DNA of 64,000 nt. Origin: Flavobacteriales bacterium. GTDB taxonomy: Bacteria > Bacteroidota > Bacteroidia > Flavobacteriales > Weeksellaceae. This document shows, piece after piece, positions 8,087 to 16,728 of this stretch. Each line of letters opens with the position of its first letter. The stretch's first letter is position 1. The position numbers were made by a program, and so were the translations under genes. The stretch spans positions 310,001 through 374,000 of the forward strand of contig JACJZS010000002.1 of the NCBI GenBank assembly GCA_020635515.1. The letters run 5' to 3'. Below the pieces are notes generated by a model. It was not told where the DNA came from and ran no database searches. It saw only the letters and a list, made by a program, of their open reading frames with translations.

Positions 8087-9244
8087 TTAATCTTCCAATT
8101 CCAATTTTGTTTCTTTATAAAGTTCTACAATTTCTACTTTGGTGTTGTCTTTAAGTCTTCTCACAGTATATGAAATAGGAGCAGAAGATTTAATGAGTTC
8201 ATCGGTAGTGGTATTTTTAATAAAATCCATAAATTCTGAATAATTAGTAAGAATTCCTTTGTTGGTAGGGCCTCCCACAACTTTTACTCTTATTTTTTGC
8301 TCAGCAAATAGTTTTTTAAATTCTTCTGAATAGCTTACAGAAACACTTCCTGTTACTGCTTTTAAAGCTACGCTTACCGATGCATTGAGCATTTTAGAAG
8401 CTTCTTCTTTAGATAAATTGGATTCAATTAAAAAGTACGCCGATCTTCCATATTCTACATTACTGATGTATACAGGTTCGTGGCTTCCAAATTGACTAAT
8501 GTCAAAGGTTCCCTCTGCCCAATCGGTATAATGTTTTGGGTCTATGGAAGCACTGTATACTTTTTGATTGAGTTTTACCAGTATGTAGCTTTGTTTTTTT
8601 ATATAAGAAGAGCTGGTTTCGTAATTAAAATCCGCTTTAACCAATCCTCCCATCACGTTAAAGTCTACATGCGTAGAGAATGATTTATTAAATGACTCCT
8701 CATGAGAAATGGAATCGCTTTGGTAAGTGAAGTCCGATGGAATATACTCTGCTTCGATTTCCTCCTTATTTCCAGCTAGAAGTTGATTTATCGCAAATCT
8801 AATTGAAGAAAGTGTCGGTTCTGCATTCATAGTCACAGGATAATTACTTCCTTTTAAAGACATAGAGAGCGTAACTTCTTTGTAGGGATTACTAAGTACA
8901 ATTGGGTCGTAATTGTGTTCTAAAAAAGAAGAACCACTAAGTATGCTTCCAGGATAGATGATTTCTGCAGATGAGGTAGGTTTTAAAACTGAAGGCTCTG
9001 AAACTACAAAGGATTTTTCATAGGTTTTCCTAAAAACTTTTTTATACGAAGAGCTTGAAGCATCGTACTGTAACTGTCCTGTATCTTCCGAAGAAACTAG
9101 TTTGTCTGCTGACTTTTCAAAAGATACACGCTGTAAGCTAGAAAAATCTTTTTGGGTGTTAGAATCATTTTCCTTATCTACACAAGAAATTAGTACTGCT
9201 GTTGAAAATAACGCAATGGAAAGGTGTTGAAATAATTTTTTCAT
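8087..9244 (-). CDS. Cholesterol-dependent-cytolysin-like (CDCL) lipoprotein lacking domain 4
   Basis: A 385-residue exported protein with a lipobox LISC (Cys21). It shows landmarks of the thiol-activated cytolysin pore-forming core: YPGS at 97-100; SSIRFAINQLL near 146-156 (compare SSVSSAINQLL of known toxins); SNVEYGR at 261-267 (toxins have SNVAYGR); a Gly-Gly pair in VKVVGGP at 321-326; and PISYTVRRLKDN at 356-367. The chain ends there, so the membrane-recognition domain 4 with the tryptophan-rich undecapeptide is absent. That is the architecture of the CDC-like proteins described from Elizabethkingia and other Bacteroidota. Family members oligomerise into large beta-barrel pores. It is the last gene of a three-gene exported cluster. 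Target, activation and whether it is active are unknown. Confidence 0.85.
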   Translation of the reverse strand: MKKLFQHLSIALFSTAVLISCVDKENDSNTQKDFSSLQRVSFEKSADKLVSSEDTGQLQYDASSSSYKKVFRKTYEKSFVVSEPSVLKPTSSAEIIYPGSILSGSSFLEHNYDPIVLSNPYKEVTLSMSLKGSNYPVTMNAEPTLSSIRFAINQLLAGNKEEIEAEYIPSDFTYQSDSISHEESFNKSFSTHVDFNVMGGLVKADFNYETSSSYIKKQSYILVKLNQKVYSASIDPKHYTDWAEGTFDISQFGSHEPVYISNVEYGRSAYFLIESNLSKEEASKMLNASVSVALKAVTGSVSVSYSEEFKKLFAEQKIRVKVVGGPTNKGILTNYSEFMDFIKNTTTDELIKSSAPISYTVRRLKDNTKVEIVELYKETKLELED

Positions 9245-9274
9245 GATGTTATCAATAAATTTAATGTTGTGTTA

Positions 9275-9880
9275 TTAGTTAAATTTTATAAGAGCAAAGT
9301 CTGTACCTCCATTATATACAATAGCATCTACTTTTCCCTTTTTTACTTGTCTTCTTGATTTTTGAGCAAGGCGAACCAAATCCTCTTTTATAGTGTTATT
9401 TACTAATCCTGCTGTAGCTCTAGACTTATAATGAACTTCTATGTATTTTGTTTTTACCACAGTATAGTCTTTTACAGGTTCATTAAATACATAAAAAGGT
9501 ATTCCATTTATCTTATTTACTTCTGCCATACCTATGGTTTCACTAGTTCCCACATCGGTAAACTTTATACAGCTCATTTGTTTTCCACTGGTGTAAACAA
9601 CCGCATCAAAACTGTTGTACTTTTTTTGAAGTTGACTTACGTATTTCGTCAATTTTTCTTCCACAGATTCATTTACTTGCCCTTGTGTAAGTATAGAAGA
9701 CCACTGTACTGTTGGTGTATCGGTATATCCTACTACTTGGTATGTTCTAAGAGGATTACAGCTAATATATGCTTCGACTCCGTTTATAGTAGATACTTTT
9801 GCAATATTTTGTGCAGATATTGATGTGATTATCAGTAAAAGCACTATTAAAATTGATGTTTTAAGATTAGTATAACTCAT
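9275..9880 (-). CDS. Exported protein of unknown function with two homologous halves
   Basis: Not a recognised family. A signal peptide covers residues 1-24 (ISAQ/N). The mature protein is an internal duplication: residues about 27-107 and 119-200 align from end to end, sharing the pattern A-x-V-x2-INGxxxY, then a P-x3-Y-x-VV segment, an amphipathic helix, and FDAVVY...IKF versus VDAIVY...IKF at the end. It starts 6 bases after the upstream lipoprotein gene and ends 30 bases before the cytolysin-like gene, so the three are probably co-transcribed. A partner, chaperone or immunity role for the cytolysin-like protein is inference from position only. Confidence 0.7.
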   Translation of the reverse strand: MSYTNLKTSILIVLLLIITSISAQNIAKVSTINGVEAYISCNPLRTYQVVGYTDTPTVQWSSILTQGQVNESVEEKLTKYVSQLQKKYNSFDAVVYTSGKQMSCIKFTDVGTSETIGMAEVNKINGIPFYVFNEPVKDYTVVKTKYIEVHYKSRATAGLVNNTIKEDLVRLAQKSRRQVKKGKVDAIVYNGGTDFALIKFN

Positions 9881-9886
9881 GTTATT

Positions 9887-10663
9887 TTATTTATGGTTTA
9901 TTTTTATGTCTTTGTATTCTATAGAAGAAATTCCATTCGTAAGTGTGATGCTTAAAGTGCTATTTGTGTTAAATGGATTGGAGTCGCCACCAGTTCTTTC
10001 TCTTATTGAAGTAAATTCCAATTCAGAGTTAGGTATAAAAACATGCTTATTTGTTTTTCCCTCATAAGAGGTTATGGAATTATTGAATTGTTCCTGTTCT
10101 AGATAATTATCGTTGCCATTAATTCCATTTTCTATAGAATACATAAAATAGACATTGTATTTAGAGTGTTGAAACATATTAGAATCTCTAGTTTTTACTT
10201 GGTATGTCCATGCGTTTATTTTTACAGCACTAAAACGAATATAGTCACTAGTTATAGACTGGTCGTTCTCAGTTTTAAATGAGAGTTGGAAAGTACCTGG
10301 AACCAGTATTTTCATTTTACAACTTGCTATACTGTCTTTTATGAAAATTTTATCAATATTTATGTTATTTTGAACAAGTTGATAGTCAATACCGTTGTAT
10401 TGATGATGTATTTCGTTTTCTATAAAAGGAACTATGTAAATACTATCTTTAGGGAAGTTTTTAAGTTTGAACTCTAGCGTTAAGGAATCACCTACTTTTA
10501 GATTTGTAGGTTTTGATGGATATTTGGAAATTTTTCCTGATAGTTTTATTTGTTTATCAATAGTTGTAGAGTTGTAATTAGTAGAGCTTTGGTGTTCTTC
10601 GTTTTCATTACAAGACAAAAAGAATACAATTCCTAAAAAGGAAAGAGTAAAAAGATTTTTCAT
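9887..10663 (-). CDS. Lipoprotein of unknown function, first gene of the cytolysin-like cluster
   Basis: A 258-residue protein with a type II signal peptide, lipobox FLSC (Cys18). The sequence after the lipobox is beta-rich with alternating hydrophobic residues, for example KVGDSLTLEFKLKNFP and GTFQLSFKTEND, which look like Ig-type strands, but I recognise no family. It begins the operon behind a candidate promoter at 10690-10720. Because the cytolysin-like protein at the end of the operon is also a predicted lipoprotein, a membrane-anchored protective or assembly factor is conceivable; there is no direct evidence. Confidence 0.68.
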   Translation of the reverse strand: MKNLFTLSFLGIVFFLSCNENEEHQSSTNYNSTTIDKQIKLSGKISKYPSKPTNLKVGDSLTLEFKLKNFPKDSIYIVPFIENEIHHQYNGIDYQLVQNNINIDKIFIKDSIASCKMKILVPGTFQLSFKTENDQSITSDYIRFSAVKINAWTYQVKTRDSNMFQHSKYNVYFMYSIENGINGNDNYLEQEQFNNSITSYEGKTNKHVFIPNSELEFTSIRERTGGDSNPFNTNSTLSITLTNGISSIEYKDIKINHK

Positions 10664-10689
10664 GTTAAAAAGTTATTTTTATTCGGGCA

Positions 10690-10720
10690 CGAATGTAGAT
10701 AAAAAAAACTATATTAACAA
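10690..10720 (-). promoter_or_regulatory. Candidate promoter of the cytolysin-like cluster
   Basis: Minus strand: TTG (10720-10718), 20 bp, then TACATTCG (10697-10690), one base off TAnnTTTG. It lies 27-57 bases ahead of the first start codon. Confidence 0.42.
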
Positions 10721-10740
10721 TTTGAATTATGTGACAAATT

Positions 10741-11457
10741 TCATGCTTTTAGAAAATGAAACTCTTGCGTAAGTTCTACATATTCTTTACTGTACATTCT
10801 TTGTGTTTCTTCGATTGTGAAATCTTCTTCAGAAAAAGGAAGTTGAGTGGGAGAGAATTCGATGATATTTCGTTTTATTTTTCCGTTTTTAATTCCGTAA
10901 ATATTCCACTTTTTAGAAATATAAAGGTTGTTTTTCAGTATGGTTTCTTCAATTAAACCAAAGTTTTCTGTGGGAAATATAATTACTGATTTCCCTTTAG
11001 GATTGAGATGAGATTTAATGTTAGAAATCAAACTTTCATAATCTAAATGTGTTTGACTTCTAGCGGTATTGTGTTTTTTGTGAATGTATTTTTCATTTGG
11101 TTCAAAATAAGGCGGATTGCAAACAATCAAATCAAACTTTTTATTTTTATCTAAATCCTGAATGGAAGTATGAATGCTTTTTAGCTGAGAATTAAAAGAA
11201 GAATTAGAAAAGTTTAATTTACTTAATTCATAGGCATTTTTATCTATATCTATTGCTGTAATTTGTATGTCCTTAAACCGTTGAGCAAGAACTAGAGAAA
11301 TAACACCAGTTCCTGTTCCTATTTCGAGTATTGATTTTATTGTATTTTCTTTCTGAACAAGATAAGCGAGAAGTACCGCATCGGTTCCTACTTTAAAAAC
11401 CAAATTGTTTTGATGAATATCAAAATGTTTGCACCTAAAAACAGAATCAGCTTTCAA
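10741..11457 (-). CDS. trmN6: tRNA1(Val) (adenine37-N6)-methyltransferase
   Basis: A class I SAM-dependent methyltransferase of 238 residues. Motif I EIGTGTG is at 45-51 and the N6-adenine catalytic motif NPPYF at 114-118, followed by EPNEKYIHKKHNTARSQ, typical of the YfiC/TrmN6 group that methylates A37 of tRNA1(Val). The N-terminal FRCKHFDIHQNN is the Bacteroidota form of the RNA-binding start. It overlaps the upstream hydrolase gene by 11 bases. Confidence 0.88.
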   Translation of the reverse strand: MKADSVFRCKHFDIHQNNLVFKVGTDAVLLAYLVQKENTIKSILEIGTGTGVISLVLAQRFKDIQITAIDIDKNAYELSKLNFSNSSFNSQLKSIHTSIQDLDKNKKFDLIVCNPPYFEPNEKYIHKKHNTARSQTHLDYESLISNIKSHLNPKGKSVIIFPTENFGLIEETILKNNLYISKKWNIYGIKNGKIKRNIIEFSPTQLPFSEEDFTIEETQRMYSKEYVELTQEFHFLKA

Positions 11458-12214
11458 AGAATTTATTTAAAGCGTTGAATGAATCTTCTTTTGCTTCTAA
11501 ATATCCCATATGTCCGCAAGGTAGTACAACGTGTTCTCTAACTTCATTAAAGATTAAATCAGATTTTAGTTTTTCTAGAGAAACTGCATTGTCGTATTTT
11601 CCACTAATCAGCAGGCAAGGAATGGTGCATAAATTAAACAATTCCGTAGAATCTTCTCTTTCTCTCATTCCCAAAAGAGCAGAAGTAATTCCCTCTAATG
11701 AAGTTTCAAATCCCATTTTTTTTGCAAAAGCAATCTCTTCTGAAAGTTCATCAAGTTTGTTTTGGTTAAATAAATTAGGTGTGCTAACGGAAATAAAACT
11801 GTCTTTGTTTTTTTTAACAAGTTCTACTGCTCGTAGTCGATTTTTTTTCTTTTCTTCATTGTCTTCAAAAGGAGAAGAAAAGAAAAGGCAATATTTTCTT
11901 ATATAAGGTTTGTATTTTCTAAGTAAATCCATAATAACGTATCCTCCCATAGAATGCCCTGCAAAAATGGATTGTTTTATGTTTAATGAATTTAAAACTT
12001 CGATTACCATATCACTCATAAATTGCATGGTGTTTACCTCATTGTAAACATCAGATTTTCCATGTCCTGGTAGGTCAATAAGAATGATTTGGTATTTTTC
12101 TTTTAATCTTTTAGCATAGTCAATCCACATTTTGTGATTCTCCATAAAACCATGTAAGAATACAATCGTGGTTGCATTATCTTTTTTATACAATTTATAG
12201 CTGAGTATATTCAT
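11447..12214 (-). CDS. Alpha/beta-fold hydrolase
   Basis: 255 residues with the complete alpha/beta hydrolase layout: oxyanion-hole segment FLHGF near residue 20, DLPGHGKS at 47-54, nucleophile elbow GHSMGG at 86-91 (Ser88), an acid in SGKYDNAV and the catalytic His in CGHMGYLEA. No signal peptide, so cytoplasmic. It resembles the small esterases/BioH-like group, but substrate cannot be assigned. The stop overlaps the start of trmN6, so the two form an operon. Confidence 0.85.
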   Translation of the reverse strand: MNILSYKLYKKDNATTIVFLHGFMENHKMWIDYAKRLKEKYQIILIDLPGHGKSDVYNEVNTMQFMSDMVIEVLNSLNIKQSIFAGHSMGGYVIMDLLRKYKPYIRKYCLFFSSPFEDNEEKKKNRLRAVELVKKNKDSFISVSTPNLFNQNKLDELSEEIAFAKKMGFETSLEGITSALLGMREREDSTELFNLCTIPCLLISGKYDNAVSLEKLKSDLIFNEVREHVVLPCGHMGYLEAKEDSFNALNKFFES

Positions 12215-12300
12215 TGTCGTTATTCTGTTTAGCGAAAGTACAAAATTATTTGATGCTTAGATTAAACTTATAGTGATTCGTGATTCTCTTCTAAATTTCA

Positions 12301-12308
12301 TAACTTTG
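12301..12308 (+). promoter_or_regulatory. Candidate -7 element for proA
   Basis: TAACTTTG, an exact TAnnTTTG, 31 bases upstream of the proA start. No TTG is seen at the expected -33 spacing. Confidence 0.42.
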
Positions 12309-12339
12309 TACAAGTAATTTATAAATACAAAAACTGATT

Positions 12340-13584
12340 ATGACATTAAAAAGCCTTTTTGAAAACGCAAGAGAAGCTTCATTAGAGATAGGAATTCAGA
12401 GTTCAGAGTTAAAGAATTCTGTTTTGCAGTTGATTTCTGAAAAGTTGGTAGAAAACAAACAAATAATTATTTCTGAGAATAAGAAAGATTTGGATTTAAT
12501 GGACGATTCCAATCCAAAAAAAGATCGTCTTTTACTTAATGAGGATAGAATTCAAGGAATAGCAGATAGTATTATAAAAGTAAAAGGATTAGACGATCCA
12601 GCTGGGAAAGTTGTTTTAAATAAAGAATTACAAAATGGTCTGCATCTACAAAAAATGTATGTTCCTATGGGAGTTGTAGGTGTGATTTTTGAATCAAGAC
12701 CAAACGTTACCGTAGATGTTTCAGTTTTAAATATTAAATCAGGTAATGCTACAATTTTGCGTGGAGGAAGTGATGCGTTTAATACCAATAAAGTACTTCT
12801 TGATATTATACAATCTGCATTAGAAAGTAAAGGATTAGATAAGAATATTGTTCAGTTGATGCCAGTGGAAAGAGAATTGGTAAAAGAACTTTTGGAAGCA
12901 GAAAAGTATGTGGACATGATTATTCCTAGAGGTTCACAGGCATTGATTGATTTTGTACGAGAAAATTCAAAGGTTCCTGTAATTGAAACAGGTGCAGGAG
13001 TGTGTCATACGTATGTAGAAAAAACAGCGGATTTAGATATGGCAGCCGCAATAGTAGCAAATGCAAAAATACAACGTCCGTCAGTATGTAATTCATTAGA
13101 TACTATTGTTTTAGATAAAGAGATAGCAGAAAGTATTCTTCCTAAAATTGCAACAGAATTTAAAAAAGCAGATGTAGGAATTTATGCAGATGAAACTACT
13201 TATAATCTATTAGAAAAAGAAAATTATCCGAACTTACACAAAGCTTCTGAGGAAGATTTCGGTAGGGAATATCTAAGTATGAACTGCTCCATAAAAGTTG
13301 TTGACGGATATAACGAAGCGTTAAAGCACATTCAAAAATATTCATCAAAGCATTCAGAATGCATCGTGACTGAAAATAAAGAGTTGGCAGAGAAATATTT
13401 ACAAATAATAGATGCAGCTGCAGTTTACCATAATGCTTCTACAAGATTTACTGATGGAGAAGTATTTGAATTAGGAGCAGAAATAGGAATATCTACACAA
13501 AAACTACACGCAAGAGGACCTTTTGCTCTTGATAAATTAGTGACGGAAAAATGGGTTGTAAGAGGAAACGGACAGGTTAGGTAG
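12340..13584 (+). CDS. proA: Glutamate-5-semialdehyde dehydrogenase
   Basis: Second step of proline biosynthesis: NADPH-dependent reduction of glutamyl-5-phosphate to glutamate-5-semialdehyde. 414 residues, full length. GVVGVIFESRPNVTVD (111-126) and LRGGSDA (140-146) form part of the nucleotide-binding region; RPSVCNSLDT places the catalytic cysteine at 250; the C-terminus has ARGPFALDKLVTEKWVVRGNGQVR-type family ending. It stands alone behind its own promoter; the kinase gene proB, often adjacent, is not in this window. Confidence 0.96.
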   Translation: MTLKSLFENAREASLEIGIQSSELKNSVLQLISEKLVENKQIIISENKKDLDLMDDSNPKKDRLLLNEDRIQGIADSIIKVKGLDDPAGKVVLNKELQNGLHLQKMYVPMGVVGVIFESRPNVTVDVSVLNIKSGNATILRGGSDAFNTNKVLLDIIQSALESKGLDKNIVQLMPVERELVKELLEAEKYVDMIIPRGSQALIDFVRENSKVPVIETGAGVCHTYVEKTADLDMAAAIVANAKIQRPSVCNSLDTIVLDKEIAESILPKIATEFKKADVGIYADETTYNLLEKENYPNLHKASEEDFGREYLSMNCSIKVVDGYNEALKHIQKYSSKHSECIVTENKELAEKYLQIIDAAAVYHNASTRFTDGEVFELGAEIGISTQKLHARGPFALDKLVTEKWVVRGNGQVR

Positions 13585-13612
13585 TTTTCTTGTTAGGTAG
13601 ATTTACAAACAT

Positions 13613-13649
13613 AAAAAGGATTTATGAAACTGTTTCATAAATCCTTTTT
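13613..13649. terminator. Bidirectional terminator between proA and the DUF3570 gene
   Basis: Perfect inverted repeat of 17-18 pairs with a minimal loop, A-rich on the left arm and T-rich on the right, located between two convergent genes. Confidence 0.85.
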
Positions 13650-13682
13650 GTATAAGTTAGAATATTTTAATAAGAGAAAAAA

Positions 13683-15044
13683 CTAAAAATTAAGTTTAGT
13701 ATAAAAACTGAAAATATTGGCATTTAAACCATCTGAACGATCGTAGTTTTGAAATCTTAGCTCTATACTTTTCCAAATAGCTTTATCAGATAGCATCATA
13801 ATCCCCATAGGAGGAGCTATTTTTAATCCTATACCTAATTGATTGCTCGTAAATTTGGATAAATCATAGTCTGAAGTATAAAACTCAGAAGTAGAAAGAT
13901 TTTGATTATATGAATTAAAATAATCTGCTTGTGTTTGGGTGTAATACCTGTAGTTCGGATAAAAAGTTAATGTATTTCCTATTTTTATTGGTAATTCAAA
14001 ATAAGCAGTATGTGAACTTATATTCCATGAGTCATTGTAGAATCGATAAAAAGAACGAATAACAAAGTTTTCAGATAGGTAATAATTTAATCTCATTCCA
14101 ATAGGATATTTAAATCGAGTGTCGGGAAGTCTTTCAACATCATCTGCTAAATGAAAATTTTGAATAAACGAATCTCCAACATCTTTAAAGTAAACTCTAT
14201 TGTAAGGAGTGGAAAGAAGTCCACTTTGGTAGACTAAGTCCGTCATGAAGGATACTTGTAATCTTTCCGTTAGAATTTGAGAAAAACTTAGAGAAGAAGA
14301 AAATGTATTTCGGTTTGTGGAAGTGAATTTTTTAAAATTAGAAGGTTTATAACCACTTCCTGTAATAGTTTGTCCGCTAAAAAAACCACGATAGGTATCT
14401 CCGTTCACATCTGCATATGCTTTTAATTCCGTAGGATATATAGGACTCCATTTATCAATAAAGGCTTCTAATCCCAATGATACTTCTGAATTTTTCTCAT
14501 TCCAAAGTTTTGAAATACTTCCTCCAAAATTCACAGAGCTATATCCATATTGTCCAGAAAAACCAACTTTTGTATTCCAAACGAAATTTCGGTCTTTACT
14601 ACTCCTAGAGTATGCTATATTTGCATGACCTAACGTGTTTTGTTGTGAAGGTCCCGAGGAAGCAATCCACGGACTAGCTAATACTTTTTCTGTATTCCTG
14701 GTTGAACCTGATGCTCCTGTTGTACTTCTAGGAGTCCCATCAAATGGATTTACATTGCTGGTAGAAGCGGAAGTAAAAGAGGAAATTCCTAAATCAGCAG
14801 TTATTTTCGCATCATTTTTTATAGGAACCTGAACTACAATGGTTGGAGTCACATCTTTTAATTCTTCAGAACCATTCCCTCCTACCACAGCTCCATGGAT
14901 ACCTTCTTGTTTGTAGTAACTAAAAAGCACATCTACTTCGGTGGATTCTAATACTTTTTTCTGAAAAGAGAGTGAGTCAATTTCTTGTGAAAATATTGAA
15001 CTAAAACTAATCAATAAAATTCCTGTTATTATCTGTATTCTCAT
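13683..15044 (-). CDS. DUF3570 outer-membrane beta-barrel protein
   Basis: A 453-residue protein with a signal peptide (about 1-19, cut near FSQ), long runs of alternating hydrophobic/aromatic residues and a terminal phenylalanine (FYTKLNF), all typical of an outer-membrane barrel. The N-terminal STEVDVLFSYYKQEG and the threonine/serine-rich plug-like loop around residues 85-130 fit the DUF3570 family. It is the last gene of a four-gene run with thioredoxin, ApbE and DUF4266; this gene order recurs in Bacteroidota and some Gammaproteobacteria and has no established function that I know of. Confidence 0.82.
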   Translation of the reverse strand: MRIQIITGILLISFSSIFSQEIDSLSFQKKVLESTEVDVLFSYYKQEGIHGAVVGGNGSEELKDVTPTIVVQVPIKNDAKITADLGISSFTSASTSNVNPFDGTPRSTTGASGSTRNTEKVLASPWIASSGPSQQNTLGHANIAYSRSSKDRNFVWNTKVGFSGQYGYSSVNFGGSISKLWNEKNSEVSLGLEAFIDKWSPIYPTELKAYADVNGDTYRGFFSGQTITGSGYKPSNFKKFTSTNRNTFSSSLSFSQILTERLQVSFMTDLVYQSGLLSTPYNRVYFKDVGDSFIQNFHLADDVERLPDTRFKYPIGMRLNYYLSENFVIRSFYRFYNDSWNISSHTAYFELPIKIGNTLTFYPNYRYYTQTQADYFNSYNQNLSTSEFYTSDYDLSKFTSNQLGIGLKIAPPMGIMMLSDKAIWKSIELRFQNYDRSDGLNANIFSFYTKLNF

Positions 15045-15053
15045 AATTATTTA

Positions 15054-15266
15054 TTAGTTACATCCACAACCTCCTCCTGTTTTTCCACCATTAGCTCCCG
15101 CAGATCCTTCTCTATACGTTTGAAAAATAGATTCAAAACGTTCGGAGCTTTTACTAGATAAACTCATATCAGGATCATTTATTTTTTGCATTTTGTAGGG
15201 TTTTACAGTGGTGCAAGAAAAAATAATTCCTAAACTACCAATCAGAATTATTAGTTTACTTATCAT
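15054..15266 (-). CDS. DUF4266 small lipoprotein with Gly/Cys-rich tail
   Basis: A 70-residue lipoprotein: lipobox IFSC with Cys18, then VKPYKMQKINDPDM, the DUF4266 signature, and a C-terminal GGKTGGGCGCN. The CxC pair at the very end could bind metal or take part in thiol exchange with the thioredoxin encoded two genes upstream; this is inference. The start overlaps the apbE stop by 11 bases and the stop lies 9 bases before the DUF3570 gene, so it belongs to the same transcript. Confidence 0.8.
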   Translation of the reverse strand: MISKLIILIGSLGIIFSCTTVKPYKMQKINDPDMSLSSKSSERFESIFQTYREGSAGANGGKTGGGCGCN

Positions 15267-16260
15267 TATTATAATTTATTTTCGTTATTAAGTTTTTTGA
15301 ATATAATACACTTCCATCATCAGTGATAATTATACAATCTACACCTTTTAGTTGGTTGACAAAATCAAGAGCTACCTCTTTCCCCATTACCAAAAGTCCT
15401 GTTGCTAGTGCATCAGCCATTTCAGTGGAAGGAGAAAATACGGTAATGCTTGAAATTCCAGTAGATGGAAATCCTGTTTTGGGATTAATGATGTGTGAAT
15501 ACCTTACTCCGTCTATTTCTATAAATTTTTCATAGGTTCCAGAGGTTTCTAAAGAAGTATCCTCTAAATCAAACCATGCAATTATTTTATTTTTATTCAA
15601 AGGGTTTTTAACTCCCACTTTCCATTTATTTCCATCGGATTGTTTTCCCCAAAGAGCAATATCTCCAGAGACATTAATTAAACCAGAAGAGCAATTATTC
15701 TGAATTAGGATTTTTTTTATAGAATCTGCTACATATCCTTGGATAATTCCGTCTAAACCTAATTTCATTCCTTTTTCTTTTAAGAAAATAGTTTGATTTT
15801 CTTTATCGATAAGGATATTTTTATAATTTACTTTTTTTACTGAATTTTTAATTAAATCTTCATTAGGAACTTTTGTGAGAGAACCATCAAAAACCCAAAC
15901 TTTATCCATTCCTGCCCAAGAAATATCAAAAGCACCATCTGTTAATTGTCCTATAAATTTTCCTCTTTCAATTAAATCCAAAACTTCCTTATCTACTTTT
16001 ACTGGATTTATACCTGCCTGACGATTAATTTCAGAAACTTGACTGAAAGGTTTCCATGTTGAAAATAAATCTTCTATTCTCAAGGTTTCGTTGACTGCAA
16101 TGGAATAGAATTTATCTGCATTTTCTTGAGAGTCTGTAACTACCGTGAGTTCAAAAGGACTACTCATTAAAGTAGTTGAAAAATAGTATTGTTTTAATTC
16201 ACTTGCGTAATTAAAAAGTGAAAGAAGAAAAAATACTAGAGAACAACGCAACAGCAACAT
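15256..16260 (-). CDS. apbE: FAD:protein FMN transferase (ApbE family)
   Basis: Transfers FMN from FAD to a Thr/Ser in exported or membrane flavoproteins. 334 residues with an N-terminal hydrophobic export segment. Family landmarks: DISWAGMDKVW, LDGIIQGYVADSI, INVSGDIALWG, TSGTYEKF, SHIINPKTGFP, and ADALATGLLVMG (Mg2+/FAD site). It sits 2 bases after the thioredoxin gene and overlaps DUF4266. No protein with an obvious flavinylation motif (D-x-x-S-G-A-T/S) is encoded next to it, so its substrate is not evident. Confidence 0.9.
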   Translation of the reverse strand: MLLLRCSLVFFLLSLFNYASELKQYYFSTTLMSSPFELTVVTDSQENADKFYSIAVNETLRIEDLFSTWKPFSQVSEINRQAGINPVKVDKEVLDLIERGKFIGQLTDGAFDISWAGMDKVWVFDGSLTKVPNEDLIKNSVKKVNYKNILIDKENQTIFLKEKGMKLGLDGIIQGYVADSIKKILIQNNCSSGLINVSGDIALWGKQSDGNKWKVGVKNPLNKNKIIAWFDLEDTSLETSGTYEKFIEIDGVRYSHIINPKTGFPSTGISSITVFSPSTEMADALATGLLVMGKEVALDFVNQLKGVDCIIITDDGSVLYSKNLITKINYNNDK

Positions 16261-16262
16261 TA

Positions 16263-16700
16263 CTAATGAATTAAGTTTTCTATTTCTTGGATATATTCAG
16301 AAATCTTTTTTCCGTTTTTATACGTGAACATTCCTAATACTTTTTGATTTTCATCTAGCAAAATAACTTTAGGAAAGATTCCATCTTTATTGTATTTTGA
16401 AGCTAAATCATCATTTATTTTTTGTTGTTCTTTACTTAATTGATTTTGTTTTCTTTTGGGAAAATCAACTTCTAAAAAGACTAAATTATTCTTTTCGTAT
16501 TTTTTAAATTCCTCTGAATCTAAAATGCTTTTCTTTAACTTTATGCATGGTATACACCAGTCAGAACCTGAGAATACCATTAAAATAGCTTTGTTTTCGG
16601 TTTTTGCTTTTTCTTTTGCTGACTCTAAATTGTAGGTTTTTTCTTGAGAAAAAATGAAAGTTGCAATTAGAAAAAATGAAATTATGAATATGTTTTTCAT
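16263..16700 (-). CDS. Exported thioredoxin-family protein
   Basis: 145 residues with a cleavable signal peptide (cut near FSQ, residue 19) and a thioredoxin fold: MVFSGSDWCIPCIKLKK holds the active-site CxxC (WCIPC) and FPKVILLDENQKVLG the cis-proline region. It is a periplasmic thiol oxidoreductase of the DUF255/DsbD-gamma-like type. First gene of the operon thioredoxin-apbE-DUF4266-DUF3570; DUF4266 has a C-terminal CxC that could be its client. Confidence 0.85.
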   Translation of the reverse strand: MKNIFIISFFLIATFIFSQEKTYNLESAKEKAKTENKAILMVFSGSDWCIPCIKLKKSILDSEEFKKYEKNNLVFLEVDFPKRKQNQLSKEQQKINDDLASKYNKDGIFPKVILLDENQKVLGMFTYKNGKKISEYIQEIENLIH

Positions 16701-16728
16701 GACTTTAGTTATTGATTTAGGTTAAAAA

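Noticed and set aside
8087..9244. A complete cholesterol-binding cytolysin
   Set aside because: The chain ends at the pore-forming core; there is no domain 4 and no tryptophan-rich undecapeptide, so cholesterol recognition is not supported.
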